NCBI GenBank assembly: GCA_947494965.1
Contig: CANLWV010000006.1
Span: forward strand, 1-64,000
Length of the DNA stretch: 64,000 nucleotides
DNA from: an uncultured Salinicoccus sp.
Lineage (GTDB): Bacteria > Bacillota > Bacilli > Staphylococcales > Salinicoccaceae
Direction: 5' to 3'
The translations under genes and the position numbers were made by a program. The first letter of the stretch is position 1. Each line of letters opens with the position of its first letter. The notes below the pieces were generated by a model that was not told the origin of the DNA, searched no databases, and saw only the letters and a list, made by a program, of their open reading frames with translations. Below, in pieces: positions 31,635-40,779 of the stretch.

Positions 31635-32930
31635 TTAGTTCGAGGAACCCGCACGTTTTATACGGCTGTGGAACAGCAGGCCGATGATGATCATGAGCAT
31701 CAGGCTTGAGATGGCGACGCGCGATGCAATGACACCATAGTCCGCCATCAGCCAGGTGATTGAGCCATACACCAATGGGCCGAGAACCGCACTCATTTTG
31801 GCGCTGAAGGCGAATAGGCCGAAGAACTGCCCTTCCTTCCCCTCCGGTGACAGTTCAATGATCAGTGTCCTTGAAACCACCCAAGTCGATCCCATGGCGA
31901 TGCCGAATAAAGCCGCTGCAATCCAGAATGTCCACATCGGTAAAGGTATCGCCGCTACTGCCACTGCGAAGAGAAGTAGGCATGCGATGATTGTAAATGT
32001 CCGTTTTGAACCAAGCCCCCGGCTTAAAAAGCTGAAGACGATCGCGCCGATGATGCTGAACACTGTGGCTGTCATGAAGATGATCAGGAAAGCCCCCGGC
32101 GAAAATCCGACGACTGTCACCGCATAGGGCTGCATCATGGCGATTGCAGTAGCCAACGCGTCATTGATGAAGAAATAGGCGATCATAAAATAAAATATGG
32201 AAGGAGATGAACGTGCTTCCCTGAAAGTGGCATATATATCTTTATAGCCTGCCAGGAAATGCTGTTTCGGCTTCTTTTCCTGTGGTTTATCCTTATGGAT
32301 GAAAAAGAGCGGCAGACTGAATATCAGGAACAGCACCCCGGATAGCCAGAATGTATGATGGACTGGACGGTCGCCAATCAGTAGCAGGACTGAAAATATA
32401 CCGAATAATGTACCTAAATATCCAAGTGCCACGCCGTACCCCGAAATGAGCGGTATTTCCTTTTTATTGCCAAGACTCGATAACATGCCATCGTAGAATA
32501 CATTCCCTGAATTGAAGGCGAATTTGGCGATGACAAAGAGCACTACTGCCAAAACGAAGCCATTCGGCAAGCCAAACCATCGCTCATCCGCTTCCCCACC
32601 GAAGACTCCCATACCAATCGAAGCGGCGACACATGTCAATGTGAAAGCCACGACATACCGCTTCCGCCTGCCGGTCCGATCCATCACCACACCATAGAGC
32701 GGGGCGAAGACAATCAGCATAAAAGCCGCCACCGCATTGGCGTAGGCGATGACAGTCGATGCTATCTGTTCGAGTCTTGGATTGGTTCCAACCATTTCCG
32801 TGATGTATTGGGGAAAGAATAGAGTGACTATATTGGCGCTGAATATCGTGTTGGCAAAATCGAAGAGCGCAAAAGCGAAAATGGGCAGGGACAGATACAG
32901 TTCGACCGGGCGGCGCGTATGTCCGTTCAT
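31635..32930 (-). CDS. MFS transporter, UMF1/Atg22-like
   Basis: A 12-helix permease of about 431 aa. FALFDFANTIFSANIVTLFFPQYITE at the start is the hallmark of the UMF1 (Atg22-like) branch of the major facilitator superfamily, and MDRTGRRKRYV is the MFS loop 2-3 motif. Substrate unknown; fungal relatives export amino acids from the vacuole. ATG 32930 is chosen because AGAGGTG lies 8 nt upstream, while the ATG at 32969 has no ribosome site and lies in a TATAAT region. No clear terminator follows. Confidence 0.82.
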   Translation of the reverse strand: MNGHTRRPVELYLSLPIFAFALFDFANTIFSANIVTLFFPQYITEMVGTNPRLEQIASTVIAYANAVAAFMLIVFAPLYGVVMDRTGRRKRYVVAFTLTCVAASIGMGVFGGEADERWFGLPNGFVLAVVLFVIAKFAFNSGNVFYDGMLSSLGNKKEIPLISGYGVALGYLGTLFGIFSVLLLIGDRPVHHTFWLSGVLFLIFSLPLFFIHKDKPQEKKPKQHFLAGYKDIYATFREARSSPSIFYFMIAYFFINDALATAIAMMQPYAVTVVGFSPGAFLIIFMTATVFSIIGAIVFSFLSRGLGSKRTFTIIACLLLFAVAVAAIPLPMWTFWIAAALFGIAMGSTWVVSRTLIIELSPEGKEGQFFGLFAFSAKMSAVLGPLVYGSITWLMADYGVIASRVAISSLMLMIIIGLLFHSRIKRAGSSN

Positions 32931-32967
32931 CGGAGCACACCTCTCATCATTTACTGCCATTATACCC

Positions 32968-33004
32968 ATAAAAATATGCGCATGGCCACGGCCATGCGCA
33001 TATT
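32968..33004 (-). terminator. Terminator of ptsHI
   Basis: Perfect stem AATATGCGCATGGC (32973-32986) with its complement (32991-33004), then T-run on the minus strand. Confidence 0.88.
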
Positions 33005-33006
33005 CA

Positions 33007-34734
33007 TTATACTCTGCCTACATATTCTTCAACGAGGGCAAGCACTTCGTCTGTATCCTTGCATTCAACCGCCCTTGCCGCCAAGCGCTCCATATCGGTC
33101 TTCTTGAGACCCGATATCTGCTTGCGCGCTTTCAGCACTGAGGAGGCACTCATGGAAAATTCGTCGAGCCCAAGCCCGAGAAGAAGCGGTATGGCGTGTG
33201 CATCCCCCGCCATTTCACCGCACATGCCTGCCCATTTACCTTCTTTATGGGCTGCATCGATAACCATTTTAATGAGGCGCAGGAGTGCCGGATGATACGG
33301 TTGGTACAGATAGCTCACAGATTCATTCATGCGGTCTGCCGCCATCGTATACTGGATGAGATCATTTGTACCGATCGAGAAGAAATCGACGACTTCTGCA
33401 AACTGGTCCGCGATGATGGCTGCAGAAGGGATTTCAATCATGATACCCACTTCGATATCTTCCTTGACCTTCTCGCCCTCTTCGACAAGCTTGTCCTTCT
33501 CTTCGATGAGCAGTGCCTTGGCACGGTTGAACTCATCGATGGTCGCGATCATCGGGAACATGATCTTAAGGTCGCCATGTTGGCTTGCCCGCAGCAATGC
33601 ACGGAGCTGTGTTCTGAAGAGCTCCTGATTGTCGAGGGTCATGCGAATCGCCCTGAAACCGAGGAACGGATTCATTTCGTTCGGCAGATCGAGGTAAGGC
33701 AATTCCTTATCGCCACCGATATCAAGTGTTCTGACGACGACCGGTTTGCCATCCATCTCTTTCAACACTTGACTGTATGCTTCATACTGTTCCTCTTCAG
33801 TCGGCAGTTCATTCCGGCCCATGTAGAGGAATTCTGTACGGTACAGTCCGATTGCTTCAGCACCGTTCGACTTGACACCCTCAAGGTCATCCGGCGTACC
33901 GATGTTCGCTGCGAGTTCGACAGTTACATCATCCATCGTCTTAGAAGGTTCGTCGACAAGTTTTTGGAGTTCCACCTTCTCTTCCGCTACTCTGGCCTCT
34001 TTGTCTTTATAGACCAGTACTTCTTCTTCGGATGGGTTCAGGATGACTTCTCCTGCACTGCCATCTACGATGATGTCGTCACCGACCTGGGCAAGCTCCG
34101 TAATGTTCTTCGTACCGACCACTGCAGGAATCTCGAGCGATCGGGACATTATTGCGGAGTGCGAAGTGCGGCCGCCAACATTCGTGACGAACCCCTTGAC
34201 AAAATTCTTATCCAGTTGGGCAGTATCAGAAGGCGTCAAGTCTTCTGCCACTATCACTACAGGAGTATCAATCTTGCTTGGACTCGGCAGCTCACGGCCA
34301 AGCATGTTTGCGAGTGCCCGCTTTGAGACATCCTTGATGTCTGCTGCACGTTCCTTCATATACTCGTCGTCCATACTGTCGAAAATCGCCACAAATTGAT
34401 CACGAGTCTCCAGAAGTGCCTGAGGCGCACTCTTCTGGTCATTGCGGATATGGGACTCGATTGGACCCAGGAATTCCGGATCATCGAGTACGAGCAGGTG
34501 CGCATCGAATATCGCAGCATGCTCCGGCCCCACCGTCTGCTCCGCATGGTTCCTGATCTTCGTGATCTCGACTTTTGATTGGTTGAAGGCAGCCTTGAAC
34601 TTTTCGACTTCGGCGTCTTCCTGTCCCACTTCTATCGACTTATCATCGAATGACAGGTCAGGCTCCTCCAGTGAATAGACGGGGGCGATGGCCACGCCGT
34701 CGCTTGCACCAATCCCTTTTAGTATTTCAGACAT
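33007..34734 (-). CDS. ptsI: PTS enzyme I (phosphoenolpyruvate-protein phosphotransferase)
   Basis: Transfers phosphate from PEP to HPr, the first step of all PTS sugar uptake. The phosphorylated His is in [22 protein letters not shown], and the PEP-binding barrel has [17 protein letters not shown] and the catalytic Cys in GMCGEMAGD. 575 aa is normal. Its ATG overlaps the ptsH stop by one base (TGATG). Confidence 0.97.
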   Translation of the reverse strand: MSEILKGIGASDGVAIAPVYSLEEPDLSFDDKSIEVGQEDAEVEKFKAAFNQSKVEITKIRNHAEQTVGPEHAAIFDAHLLVLDDPEFLGPIESHIRNDQKSAPQALLETRDQFVAIFDSMDDEYMKERAADIKDVSKRALANMLGRELPSPSKIDTPVVIVAEDLTPSDTAQLDKNFVKGFVTNVGGRTSHSAIMSRSLEIPAVVGTKNITELAQVGDDIIVDGSAGEVILNPSEEEVLVYKDKEARVAEEKVELQKLVDEPSKTMDDVTVELAANIGTPDDLEGVKSNGAEAIGLYRTEFLYMGRNELPTEEEQYEAYSQVLKEMDGKPVVVRTLDIGGDKELPYLDLPNEMNPFLGFRAIRMTLDNQELFRTQLRALLRASQHGDLKIMFPMIATIDEFNRAKALLIEEKDKLVEEGEKVKEDIEVGIMIEIPSAAIIADQFAEVVDFFSIGTNDLIQYTMAADRMNESVSYLYQPYHPALLRLIKMVIDAAHKEGKWAGMCGEMAGDAHAIPLLLGLGLDEFSMSASSVLKARKQISGLKKTDMERLAARAVECKDTDEVLALVEEYVGRV

Positions 34735-35000
34735 CAGTCGGTCAATCCTTCTTTTGAAAGTGTTTCTGTAATTGCTTCAATGGCCTCAGTTTCATCGTTG
34801 CCTTCAGCATAGACAGTCACTTCGGAATCTTTGCCGACACCAAGTGACATGACACCCATGATGGACTTCAGGTTCACTTTTTTGCTGTTGTATTCAAGCT
34901 GGATGTCAGAGTCGTACTTGGATGCAGTCTGTACAAGTATTGTTGCTGGTCTTGCGTGTATACCTGTTTCGTCTGTAATGAGATAAGATTTTTGTTCCAT
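34734..35000 (-). CDS. ptsH: PTS phosphocarrier protein HPr
   Basis: An 88-aa carrier with the active-site His15 motif [13 protein letters not shown] and the regulatory Ser46 in [14 protein letters not shown], the site of HPr kinase action that feeds CcpA control in Firmicutes. AAAGGAG precedes the ATG. First gene of ptsHI. Confidence 0.97.
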   Translation of the reverse strand: MEQKSYLITDETGIHARPATILVQTASKYDSDIQLEYNSKKVNLKSIMGVMSLGVGKDSEVTVYAEGNDETEAIEAITETLSKEGLTD

Positions 35001-35053
35001 TGCGTTAGTCTCCTTTTATTTGCGTGATGAATTTACATGATTGTCATACATGT

Positions 35054-35080
35054 TTGCTGTTATTGTACCATGTACAGCAA
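35054..35080 (-). promoter_or_regulatory. ptsH promoter with overlapping dyads
   Basis: Extended -10 TGG-TACAAT (complement 35062-35070) lies inside two nested inverted repeats: TTGCTGT-N13-ACAGCAA (35054-35080) and TGTAC-CAT-GTACA (35064-35076). The arrangement suggests an operator or a stem at the RNA start. Confidence 0.4.
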
Positions 35081-35174
35081 TGATATTCTAATATACCACA
35101 AGCATTGGAAAATAAACTTTGCCTGTCCATCTTCCACTTTTCACAAGTTGGTCACAGAGTGGCCGCGATGCAAT

Positions 35175-35211
35175 GAAAAATGCCCTTTTGGCATCGTTGC
35201 CAAAAGAGCAT
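35175..35211 (-). terminator. Terminator downstream of the 145-codon gene
   Basis: ATGCCCTTTTGGCA (35180-35193) pairs with TGCCAAAAGAGCAT (35198-35211) with one mismatch; T-run follows on the minus strand. Confidence 0.8.
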
Positions 35212-35230
35212 CATAGTACGCCAGTCAAAT

Positions 35231-35662
35231 TCAGGAAACTTTGGCACAGCGTTCTATATATTCATAGCCGAGCTTCTTCATCAGCATATAGCTGATTGCC
35301 GCCCCGATGATTTTACCCAGGATCGTCAGGAATGAAAAGCGGACTTTCCCGGATTTCTTGCCGAACGTCTTAAATAGGATCCCTCTCGCCTTACCTCCAA
35401 GGAATTCACTTCCCATGCTGGTCGCCATTACTGCGGCGCGGTTCATGAGATCATCAGACATCTCATTGACTTGTCTGTGGTCGAGCTCGAAAATTTCCTC
35501 GACCCCGCTGCGGATGTCCCGCATCAACTTGACATCTGTACCGATATCAAGGAATGGGATGGGCAAAATGGCTGCAACGGAAGAATACATCGCTTTTCTG
35601 TCCACCATTTTACGTGCTTTCCTGCGCTTTTCTTCCACTTCGTTCGTCATCATCTCAGACAT
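35231..35662 (-). CDS. Hypothetical membrane-associated protein
   Basis: A 143-aa protein with a basic N-terminus (EKRRKARKMVDRKAMYSS), a hydrophobic LPIPFLDIGTDVKLM segment and a C-terminal membrane helix (FLTILGKIIGAAISYMLMKKLG). The A.LPIPFLDI pattern is faintly like DUF697-type proteins, but the family is not recognised with confidence. ATG 35662 has AAAGGAG 8 nt upstream. Likely last gene of the auxA-like/hutG/rlmI unit; terminator follows. Confidence 0.6.
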   Translation of the reverse strand: MSEMMTNEVEEKRRKARKMVDRKAMYSSVAAILPIPFLDIGTDVKLMRDIRSGVEEIFELDHRQVNEMSDDLMNRAAVMATSMGSEFLGGKARGILFKTFGKKSGKVRFSFLTILGKIIGAAISYMLMKKLGYEYIERCAKVS

Positions 35663-35733
35663 ATCCAAAACTCCTTTTATTCATCTGCAAGTCACATTGA
35701 AATATACCCTGTTTGTAGATAATGAAAACAAGA

Positions 35734-36909
35734 CTAATCGTTCAGGTCTACGGTGACGACTTTAAGGTACTTGCCCCGTTTATATCCTTTGACCGTCGGG
35801 AAATCCTTCGGTAATCCTTTGACGTCAGTCAATGAGTAGGATCGCCCCGCCTTTTCGATGGTGCGGCCTATCTGCTGCTTGAACTGGTTCAATGTGAAAG
35901 TTTCAAGGTTCTGGCTCAACACCAGACGGCCTTTGGGCTTCAGCACCATAAGTGCCTGTTCGATGAGTTTTGGATAGTCGCGTTCGACTTTGAACACTTT
36001 TTTCTTATAGCGGGAAAAGCTCGGTGGGTCTATCAGGATCTGATCGAAACGTTTGTTGTTGCGGGCTGCATAATTCAAGTATTCGAACGTTTCCATGATG
36101 TGGATCGTATGCCCATCGGTGGAAAGGTTATTGGCATTGAAGTTATCCGTGATCAGTTCGTTGGTCCGCTTCGCCAAGTCGACGCTTGTGGTCGCCATTC
36201 CGCCTTCCGCCGCTGCAATGGAGAATGTGCCGCTGTACGCAAACAAGTTCAGGAACGTTTTCGCACCCGCCATATTTTGGGCGAGAGCCTTGCGCGTCTC
36301 CCTCTGATCGAGGAACAGGCGGGTCATCGGGCCATCTTCAAGATGAATGCTGTAGGACAAACCTGCTTCCTTGACTGTAACCGGGAACTCGACATTACCC
36401 GTCACCCTGCGATTGACGATGTTCATGCGCCCCTGTTCGCTGAAGCGGACCTGTTCGGTGATGGAGGCCGGCTTCAGCCTGACCATCAGCGTCCTGATGA
36501 TCAGATCTCTTATTTTATGGATGCCGCGCGAATAGAAGGTCACAAGCAGATGGCCATCATAGTTATCGATCGCCAACCCACCGATGCCATCACCGATTTC
36601 ATTGAACAGCCTGAAGGCTGTCGTGTCCGGTTCGTTGTAGAGGGGTTCCCTTCTATCGATTGCATTCAGGATGCGCGACTCGATCAATGCATCATCGATC
36701 GTCTCTTCACCACTCGTCAGTATCCAACCCTTTGTCTTTTGTTCGAAGCTGAGCATGGCGATGCCGATCAGCCGGCCGTAGGTATCTTCGACACGGACGA
36801 TTTCACCATCACCAAGAAAAGTGTCATCACTCAGATCCTCGCCGTCAAGATTCAACTGCCCTTTCAGATACGGTTTTTCATGTCCTTTTTTCAATTGCAC
36901 TGTATTCAT
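35734..36909 (-). CDS. Class I SAM-dependent rRNA (cytosine) methyltransferase, RlmI-like
   Basis: A 391-aa RNA methyltransferase of the RlmI/YwbD type: an N-terminal PUA-like region, a central EEHRE-like domain, and a Rossmann fold (FLNLFAYSGTFSIAAAEGG) with the catalytic segment LIDPPSFSRYKKK. Relatives methylate a cytosine of 23S rRNA. Its ATG overlaps the hutG stop by 4 nt. In S. aureus a similar methyltransferase also lies between ptsH and purD. Confidence 0.85.
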   Translation of the reverse strand: MNTVQLKKGHEKPYLKGQLNLDGEDLSDDTFLGDGEIVRVEDTYGRLIGIAMLSFEQKTKGWILTSGEETIDDALIESRILNAIDRREPLYNEPDTTAFRLFNEIGDGIGGLAIDNYDGHLLVTFYSRGIHKIRDLIIRTLMVRLKPASITEQVRFSEQGRMNIVNRRVTGNVEFPVTVKEAGLSYSIHLEDGPMTRLFLDQRETRKALAQNMAGAKTFLNLFAYSGTFSIAAAEGGMATTSVDLAKRTNELITDNFNANNLSTDGHTIHIMETFEYLNYAARNNKRFDQILIDPPSFSRYKKKVFKVERDYPKLIEQALMVLKPKGRLVLSQNLETFTLNQFKQQIGRTIEKAGRSYSLTDVKGLPKDFPTVKGYKRGKYLKVVTVDLND

Positions 36910-37811
36910 TGGAACGACTCCTTTTTGGTCATGAAGCTATGGAAGAGGCTTGCAGCAAGACTGCTTGTTCGGTCATCGACATCAAGTGGTGGCGATACTT
37001 CACTTATATCAAAACTCACCAGATTCGTAAGCTCAGCCATTTTTCCAACCATATCATGGATTTCTGCTGCAGTATATCCGTTAGCGGAAGGCGCACTTGT
37101 GCCTGGCGCCACCCCCTGCTGCACGGAGTCCATGCATAAAGTTGCAAAGACAGCATCATACTCTGAAAGTTCGGCCAGCATCTCTTCAAAAATGGCGGTT
37201 TTCCTGACTGTTTCCATTTCAGCATATTTCACCCCGAAACGATCGGCGGCATCAAACAGGCTTTTTGTATTGCCGGATGGTTGGATGCCGACCACATAGT
37301 AGTCGATCGCCTGATCGGCAGACAATACCTGATGGAACATTGTACCAGAAGACGGCCGCTCATCCCTGAGGTCGAAATGGGCATCGAAATTGAGCACTCC
37401 AATTCTTTTCCCGGGGTAGGCTGCCCGCACGCCCAGATAGTGGCCGTAGAGCGTTTCGTGTCCGCCACCGATTATCAGTGGGAACTGCTTATTATGGAGC
37501 ACCCTATACACGGCGCGTCCCAACGCGGCTTGGGAACCTTCAAGGTCCGTGTCCCCGACGATGCTGCCATAGTCGTAGATGGGTGTTGTCCATGGCAGTG
37601 AAGCCAACTTCTCCCGCACTTTGACCGGCCCCAGATGCGCACCAGGCCGCCCCTGGTTACGCCTAACGCCTTCGTCGGAACGAAATCCGATAAAGACCGG
37701 GGCGTCACCTCTGACAGTCTCCGTCCATCCGCTTATATGCTGATGGATGCGTTCTTTCATATCCGGGTCATCTACACGTCCGGTGTAATGGTGCGTTTCG
37801 ATTTCCTTCAT
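36906..37811 (-). CDS. hutG: Formimidoylglutamase-like ureohydrolase
   Basis: Arginase-fold enzyme, last step of histidine degradation in the HutG family (formiminoglutamate to glutamate and formamide). FRSDEGVRRNQGRPGAHLGP, GGGHETLYGHYLG and NFDAHFDLRDERPSSGTMF are clear. At the third metal motif the chain reads T-L-C-M-D-S-V, where arginases have S-x-D-x-D, so one expected Mn ligand position holds Cys. No other hut gene is nearby. 301 aa; coupled to the downstream methyltransferase and 1 nt from the upstream membrane protein gene. Confidence 0.82.
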   Translation of the reverse strand: MKEIETHHYTGRVDDPDMKERIHQHISGWTETVRGDAPVFIGFRSDEGVRRNQGRPGAHLGPVKVREKLASLPWTTPIYDYGSIVGDTDLEGSQAALGRAVYRVLHNKQFPLIIGGGHETLYGHYLGVRAAYPGKRIGVLNFDAHFDLRDERPSSGTMFHQVLSADQAIDYYVVGIQPSGNTKSLFDAADRFGVKYAEMETVRKTAIFEEMLAELSEYDAVFATLCMDSVQQGVAPGTSAPSANGYTAAEIHDMVGKMAELTNLVSFDISEVSPPLDVDDRTSSLAASLFHSFMTKKESFQ

Positions 37812-37812
37812 A

Positions 37813-39027
37813 TTATCTCCCCTTGTCGAATTCTTTGAATATGCTGATCAGGGCAAGTGGCGTAGTCAGCAGGACGAGCAGCACATTGAACGGCAGGATG
37901 AACAGCGACAACTCCACATCGCGGAACACCGTAATATACAAACTCACCGTGACCTTGAGCCATAAAGCGATTATGACGATCATCTGCGTATGGTAATACT
38001 TGTTCTGGGTCATGTTGAAGAATGTCGTAAACAAGTAGATGACAACTAGCGACAACGCCAGGAACAAGTTGACCCACTCATAAATGTACTGCATATCCGA
38101 CACTCTGAAATGGCCTTCTGTAAAGACGCCGTTCCTGTTGTTGAATTCAATCAGCACAAAAATCAGGACAAGTGCGCCGAGCAACAGTTCGATATAATTC
38201 GGGCGCAGCCACTTCGGAAAGTCGAATTCCATAAAATTTTTCACCCGGTTCAGCATGCCGTTGCGCAAATTATAGAGTTTCTGTGAGAACCTCAAATAAT
38301 CATTCGGATTGAGCCTGCGCCCGGTGCTGCGGGAAAGGGTCGCTGCATCCCCTTTTTTCGGCTTCTTCAGCAGGTTTTTGGATTTGGAGAGGAACACGCC
38401 AACCCATAGTGCCATCAGGGACAACACCCATATGATGGCAAAAAACATATTGATCGATAAAACATCCTCAGGCGCCTTTGTCCGGTCGATATCCGAATAG
38501 ACTGCGTTTTGGGTGAAGAAGTAGGCCAACCCATAGAAGAAGAGGATGACCATATAATGTTCCTTGCGGTGCTCCGGATCCAGGTGTTCGTTGAATATGC
38601 TGTAGAGCATATGGACGATAAAGGCCAGCATGAACAGGAGCGACAGCCAGCCGTAGACCTGGAACATCAGAAGGGTCGTCATCAGAAAGAGCACAAAAGC
38701 GAGTGTCAGAAAGAAAAACGACAATTCTGTATCAAACTCCGTAGTCCTGCGGATGAGCTTGGCCACCGAAAACATCACGCCACCAAACAGGATGACCAGG
38801 ATGCCGGCTATAATCGGAAAGTCCCCGATCACCATGGCTAGTACGTTGACCACTTCAACGAAAAATGCATTCAACAAATCGAAGATTGTATCTATCTGAG
38901 GCATCTGGGCGTCGCCCTCACCTCTTATCCTACCGACATTAAAAAGAATGAATAATCCTGTAATAACAAAAAAAGTACCGAGAAGGATGCTGATGATCAC
39001 TTCTCCTTGCTGCTTCAACCATTTCAT
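37813..39027 (-). CDS. Polytopic membrane protein, AuxA-like candidate
   Basis: About 404 aa with ten or so membrane helices and a central cytoplasmic basic loop (KSKNLLKKPKKGD ... NPNDYLRFSQKLYNLRNG). The sequence alone does not name a family for me. Position between purD and the rlmI-like/ptsH genes, length and topology match AuxA of S. aureus, which helps stabilise lipoteichoic acid. ATG 39027 has AGGTGA 7 nt upstream. It heads an operon with hutG and rlmI. Confidence 0.55.
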   Translation of the reverse strand: MKWLKQQGEVIISILLGTFFVITGLFILFNVGRIRGEGDAQMPQIDTIFDLLNAFFVEVVNVLAMVIGDFPIIAGILVILFGGVMFSVAKLIRRTTEFDTELSFFFLTLAFVLFLMTTLLMFQVYGWLSLLFMLAFIVHMLYSIFNEHLDPEHRKEHYMVILFFYGLAYFFTQNAVYSDIDRTKAPEDVLSINMFFAIIWVLSLMALWVGVFLSKSKNLLKKPKKGDAATLSRSTGRRLNPNDYLRFSQKLYNLRNGMLNRVKNFMEFDFPKWLRPNYIELLLGALVLIFVLIEFNNRNGVFTEGHFRVSDMQYIYEWVNLFLALSLVVIYLFTTFFNMTQNKYYHTQMIVIIALWLKVTVSLYITVFRDVELSLFILPFNVLLVLLTTPLALISIFKEFDKGR

Positions 39028-39135
39028 TTTAATTTCACCTCTATATCCCTTCCCATTATAGAGGAAAAGAGCATCAAATGCATCGAATGTCACATGACTG
39101 GATGAGATAAATCACAATAAATTATAAAGCGTGAT

Positions 39136-39161
39136 GTTTAGCCTGTGAAGTGCACGGGTAC
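39136..39161 (+). promoter_or_regulatory. Sigma-B-like promoter
   Basis: GTTTAG, 14-nt spacer, GGGTAC: ten of twelve bases of the sigma-B consensus, 70 nt before the start of the small acidic gene. Confidence 0.65.
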
Positions 39162-39230
39162 AATCCAACTAACAGCAGATAAGAAATAATAATATATGAT
39201 ATCAATACTTATAAAGCAGGAGTGATAATA

Positions 39231-39416
39231 ATGAGTTTCAGCGACAAAGACAGACAAGAAGAAACAAAGAAAGAAGCTGAAGAAGCTTATAAAGGGGAAG
39301 ACTCCAACGAAGACCACGAAAAAAATGAAGATGATAAAAACGGAGAAGATAAAAGCACCAAAGACGATTCAAGCACTGAAAAGACTAAAGATGACATTCA
39401 AGATGCTTTCGAATAA
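39231..39416 (+). CDS. Small hydrophilic stress-type protein
   Basis: A 61-aa protein made almost only of Lys, Glu, Asp, Ser and Thr (for example NEDHEKNEDDKNGEDKSTKD), with no hydrophobic core; it should be disordered in solution. No named family. AGGAGTG lies 7 nt before the ATG, a sigma-B-like promoter is upstream and a strong terminator is downstream, so it is a single-gene general-stress unit by context. Confidence 0.65.
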   Translation: MSFSDKDRQEETKKEAEEAYKGEDSNEDHEKNEDDKNGEDKSTKDDSSTEKTKDDIQDAFE

Positions 39417-39418
39417 AA

Positions 39419-39447
39419 GAGATTGCCGGCATTATGCCGGCAATCTC
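39419..39447. terminator. Terminator between the stress gene and purD
   Basis: GAGATTGCCGGCA with its perfect complement (39435-39447) around a 3-nt loop, then CTTTTT on the plus strand; it can also end the pur operon from the other side. Confidence 0.88.
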
Positions 39448-39481
39448 CTTTTTGCATGTACATAAATCTTAAAGATGCTGC

Positions 39482-40729
39482 TCAGCCTTTGAGTGCCCGG
39501 CCACCGATATCCTGTCTGTAGAACAGGTCGCCTTCAGTGAACGTGACTTGGGAAACGTTTGAATATGCAGCATCGACCGCCTCTTCGATGGTGCGCCCCT
39601 CACCGGTTACGAGCAATACCCGGCCACCGTCCGTCCGCCAGGCATCTCCGGATTGCTTGAGGCCGCTCACCGCGCAGTCTGCCCTGACGGCGCTGAAATC
39701 CACTTCACATCCCTTTTCATAGGCAGCCGGATAACCGCCGGAGGCCAACATGACACCCGCCTTGTAGCCATCCCGGAAGGTCAGGCTGAACGGTTCCTTG
39801 GCCTTCACCTTCTCCAGCACATCGATGAAATCATCTTCCATGAGATCCAGAAGGACTTGGGCTTCAGGGTCCCCAAAACGGGCATTGAACTCAATGACTT
39901 TGACGCCATCACGGGTGACGATCGCCCCCAGATAAAGTACCCCGAAATAATCGAGTCCCTCATCGACCATCGCCTGCGCCATGGGCTCTACAATCTTGTC
40001 CACGGCTTCCTGCCTCAGCGATTCATCAATATGGTGGACGGGCGCGTAGACCCCCATGCCCCCTGTGTTGGGTCCGGTGTCCCCGTCATACGCCCGTTTG
40101 TGGTCCTGGGCCATGATTTCAAAGGAGTGGGTATAAGAGCCATTGACCAACACCATCAAGGAGAACTCCTCGCCTTCTAGGAATTCCTCGATAACGACAG
40201 GGGCGTCCTGCTCCGGTTTCAATATCTCTATACCTGCCAATGCTTCTGTCATGTCCATGGCCACAATTACGCCTTTGCCTGCCGCCAGTCCATCTTTCTT
40301 CAGCACGACCGGTGCACCTGTTTCATTTATATAGTTTCGTGCCGAGTCCTGGTCCGTGAACATGCGATGGGAAGCAGTCGGAATACTGTACCGCTTCATG
40401 ATGTCTTTGGCGAAAGCCTTGGAGCACTCGATTTTTGCTTCATTCTTCTTTGGGCCGAATACATCCACGCCCAACTCTTCCAGATGATCCGCAAGCCCAG
40501 CTTCAAGAGATGCTTCCGGTCCGATGACCACCCACTGGATATCGTTGTCAAGACAGAATTCCCCGATGCCCCGGCAATCCGTCTCGCTCAATTCCGGCAC
40601 CGTAACAGCAAATTCTTTCATGCCGTCATTGCCGGGGATGGCGTAGACAACATCGCTCCGTGTCGATTGGGCCAATTTTTTTGCCAGTGCATATTCACGT
40701 CCGCCTCCGCCGATCACTGCTACATTCAT
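39482..40729 (-). CDS. purD: Phosphoribosylamine-glycine ligase
   Basis: ATP-grasp enzyme forming GAR. 415 aa with DGLAAGKGV, GPNTGGMG and VIEFNARFGDPEAQ motifs. The N-terminal motif reads GGGGREYALA where most PurD proteins have GGREHA. Last gene of the operon, 50 nt after purH. Confidence 0.96.
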   Translation of the reverse strand: MNVAVIGGGGREYALAKKLAQSTRSDVVYAIPGNDGMKEFAVTVPELSETDCRGIGEFCLDNDIQWVVIGPEASLEAGLADHLEELGVDVFGPKKNEAKIECSKAFAKDIMKRYSIPTASHRMFTDQDSARNYINETGAPVVLKKDGLAAGKGVIVAMDMTEALAGIEILKPEQDAPVVIEEFLEGEEFSLMVLVNGSYTHSFEIMAQDHKRAYDGDTGPNTGGMGVYAPVHHIDESLRQEAVDKIVEPMAQAMVDEGLDYFGVLYLGAIVTRDGVKVIEFNARFGDPEAQVLLDLMEDDFIDVLEKVKAKEPFSLTFRDGYKAGVMLASGGYPAAYEKGCEVDFSAVRADCAVSGLKQSGDAWRTDGGRVLLVTGEGRTIEEAVDAAYSNVSQVTFTEGDLFYRQDIGGRALKG

Positions 40730-40779
40730 GGAAATGCCCCTCTCTGTTCATGTAATCAAAAGCCGGAAACACTCCGGTC

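Noticed and set aside
33196-34326. Long open frame antisense to ptsI (376 codons)
   Set aside because: It mirrors the codon pattern of ptsI, has no ribosome site or known domain, and is a shadow of the real gene.
36100-37299. 399-codon frame antisense to rlmI-like/hutG
   Set aside because: Shadow of two clear genes.
40763-40777. Hairpin CCGGA/TCCGG between purH and purD
   Set aside because: Only 5 bp and no T-run; not a convincing terminator.
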